Part shown: positions 33,004 through 33,824 of the stretch, one piece after another | Numbering within the stretch: position 1 is the stretch's first letter | Layout of the letters: the number at the start of each line of letters is the position of its first letter | Virus record (IMG/VR): IMGVR_UViG_3300036939_000063 | Location: 1-33,824 of that record | DNA from: a virus | Direction: 5' to 3' (one strand) | DNA length: 33,824 nt | Translations under genes and position numbers: made by a program | The notes under the pieces: generated by a model | Seen by the model: the letters and a program-made list of their open reading frames with translations, nothing else | What the model was told of the DNA's origin: nothing | The model's database searches: none

Positions 33004-33246
33004 TTATGAATGATATTTCCGTAAGTACCTGTAATTTCTAACAAAACGTAATTTATTTGGACTGAGTAACTGGACTCTCACGCCATAAAAGTAGCGTTTT
33101 TTGGAGGCAATGTAGCCGCGATATTCCTCAGACTTAACCAGACGTGAGCGAAAAATCCGGATATTGTCACACACTGGCACAGGAAAAGAATCTAACAGAT
33201 ATTCCGTGACCGCCTTTGTATAGCAAAGGAGAAATTCTGGTCGCTA
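33004..33246 (-). pseudogene. IS982-like transposase fragment
   Basis: The minus-strand frame ending at TAA 33004-33006 reads CYTKAVTEYLLDSFPVPVCD, then NIRIFRSR, SEEYRGYIASKKRYFYGVRV and QLL. This is the DDE catalytic core of IS982-family transposases (DSFPVPVCD and KKRYFYG). It is open for only about 80 codons and a stop lies just upstream, so both ends of the transposase are missing. Confidence 0.65.
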
Positions 33247-33258
33247 AGGCTGAGAAGT

Positions 33259-33456
33259 CTACAGGCTAAAGCTTCTGGGGATTACTTTGATTGGACGCTT
33301 GATGGCTTGAACTGTCCCACTATTGCCTGTAAAGGGGACAGTCAATACTGAAATCCTCGATTTTACGTTGATATAGCTTGCAAGGGAGCCATCAGCCCAA
33401 GCCTCAAAAATGGGACAGTTGTCCTTAGCGACCATTTTTTCTCCGCTGCTATACAA
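33259..33456 (-). CDS. Small hypothetical protein with DNCPIFEA motif
   Basis: A plausible short gene, 65 codons from TTG 33456 or 58 codons from the ATG seven codons in (MVAKDNCPIFEAWADGSLAS), ending VIPRSFSL. The upstream part of the frame remains open and may continue, with a frameshift, from the 34-codon frame at 33449-33553. The motif DNCPIFEA is repeated as a remnant at 691-710. No family was identified. Confidence 0.4.
   Translation of the reverse strand: MYSSGEKMVAKDNCPIFEAWADGSLASYINVKSRISVLTVPFTGNSGTVQAIKRPIKVIPRSFSL
33401..33420. repeat. Right copy of the 20-bp direct repeat
   Basis: Identical to 691-710 and in the same orientation; it encodes DNCPIFEA on the minus strand within the small gene at 33259-33456. 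Confidence 0.6.
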
Positions 33457-33553
33457 AGGCGGACGTGTGCGGCGGTGTAAACTTTGGCGTGGTGGATTGA
33501 GTTTCAGAGCGATCGCGTACCAGCTTCTTGAACAAATCGGTTGGGTCAGTCAT
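33449..33553 (-). CDS. Short hypothetical frame overlapping the ParA fragment
   Basis: Thirty-four codons, MTDPTDLFKKLVRDRSETQS and onward, starting by ATGA overlap with the stop of the ParA fragment, as partners of parA genes often do. It stops at TAG 33449-33451, but the neighbouring frame continues into the DNCPIFEA protein, so it may be one small partner gene broken by a frameshift. Confidence 0.35.
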   Translation of the reverse strand: MTDPTDLFKKLVRDRSETQSTTPKFTPPHTSAFV

Positions 33554-33738
33554 GGCAAAATTTCCTTACCAACTGCTAGATAGTCTTGCCAAGCGAGCTT
33601 TGCCATCCGGTCTTTGACTTCATACACGGGTACGCCTTCTAAAGACGCCTTCTCATAGCAGATTAGACGCCTGATATCCCTCTTAGGGACTTCCAGAAAA
33701 TAAATTGTCCCAAAAAAACAAGAGACAGCTTTTCTCAA
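33550..33738 (-). pseudogene. ParA-like C-terminal fragment at the contig edge
   Basis: Sixty-two codons that resemble the end of a ParA/MinD-type ATPase: FFGTIYFLEVPKRDIRRLIC, EKASLEGVPVYE, then DRMAKLAWQDYLAVGKEIL. The P-loop part is missing. An in-frame stop lies just upstream and the sequence then decays into homopolymers, so it is either truncated in nature or cut and damaged by the assembly end. It is unrelated in sequence to the ParA at 3297-3938 over this region. Confidence 0.55.
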
Positions 33739-33751
33739 GAATTATAATCAT

Positions 33752-33824
33752 TCAAGGGGGGGAGAAGGGGGGGGGGGGGGGCGCCCCGGGGGCCCCCCCC
33801 CCGGGGTGTTTTGGTTTTTTTTTT
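33752..33824. other. Low-complexity contig end, probable sequencing artefact
   Basis: Long runs of G, then C, then G and T with almost no other bases. This pattern is typical of poor read ends and not of a biological element. Confidence 0.85.

Larger units (their letters stand above)
33210..33462. repeat. Imperfect ~25-bp inverted repeat around the right-end gene remnants
   Basis: CCGCCTTTGTATAGCA followed by AAGGAGAAA at 33210-33234 recurs on the opposite strand at 33462-33438 as the same 16-mer followed by GCGGAGAAA. Two mismatches in 25. It joins the transposase fragment to the small DNCPIFEA gene and suggests an inversion or transposition event. Confidence 0.6.

Overview
The window looks like cyanobacterial DNA. 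The octamer GCGATCGC (HIP1) recurs throughout, GTAGGGGCGGG-type and GTAGGTTGGG-type palindromic repeats typical of filamentous cyanobacteria sit between genes, and a CRISPR repeat ending GATTGAAAC is present. The far right end runs into homopolymers, so it is probably a contig edge. Almost every real gene is on the minus strand.

Left part (1-5370): an accessory, plasmid-like segment. It holds an array of degenerate ~75-bp palindromic repeats, a frameshifted filamentous-haemagglutinin (TpsA) N-terminal pseudogene, a tyrosine recombinase, and an overlapping parA-parB partition pair. A gene-poor stretch of about 1.4 kb follows, with the 3' end (domains V-VI) of a dead group II intron, insertion-element debris and a very short CRISPR array without cas genes.

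Central and right part (5371-32428): one long minus-strand gene cluster for a phage-tail-like extracellular contractile injection system (eCIS; Afp/PVC family, of the kind known as thylakoid-anchored or tCIS in cyanobacteria). In transcription order it encodes: DUF4255/Pvc16-type tail terminator, carboxypeptidase-regulatory-like beta protein, two sheath proteins, tube protein, small tail-assembly protein with a DUF6760 extension in the -1 frame, second tube protein, a repeat-rich protein at the Afp6 position, LysM baseplate protein, Afp8/gpD hub, gpV/VgrG-type spike, PAAR tip, gp25, two baseplate-J proteins, gpI-like protein, a fibre with a probable H-type lectin tip, a small coiled-coil protein, two DUF4157 effector candidates, and an AAA+ ATPase fused to a MidA-like methyltransferase and TPRs. 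Together these can build a sheath, tube, spike and receptor-binding fibre, load polymorphic cargo, and assemble or remodel the particle.

Right edge (32429-33824): intergenic DNA, an IS982-like transposase fragment, a small gene with a DNCPIFEA motif that recurs as a remnant at the left end, a second ParA C-terminal fragment, and a low-complexity contig end.

The most notable observation is at 27129-27176. The DUF6760 reading frame has no start codon of its own. It joins the upstream tail-assembly gene through a GGGGG slip site, a 7-nt spacer and a 13-bp stem-loop, which is the layout of a programmed -1 frameshift like the one that makes gpG/gpGT in lambda-type phage tails. Other points of interest are the N-terminal methyltransferase-TPR fusion on the ATPase, two effectors with near-identical delivery modules but different C-termini, and the lack of any recognisable tape-measure protein.
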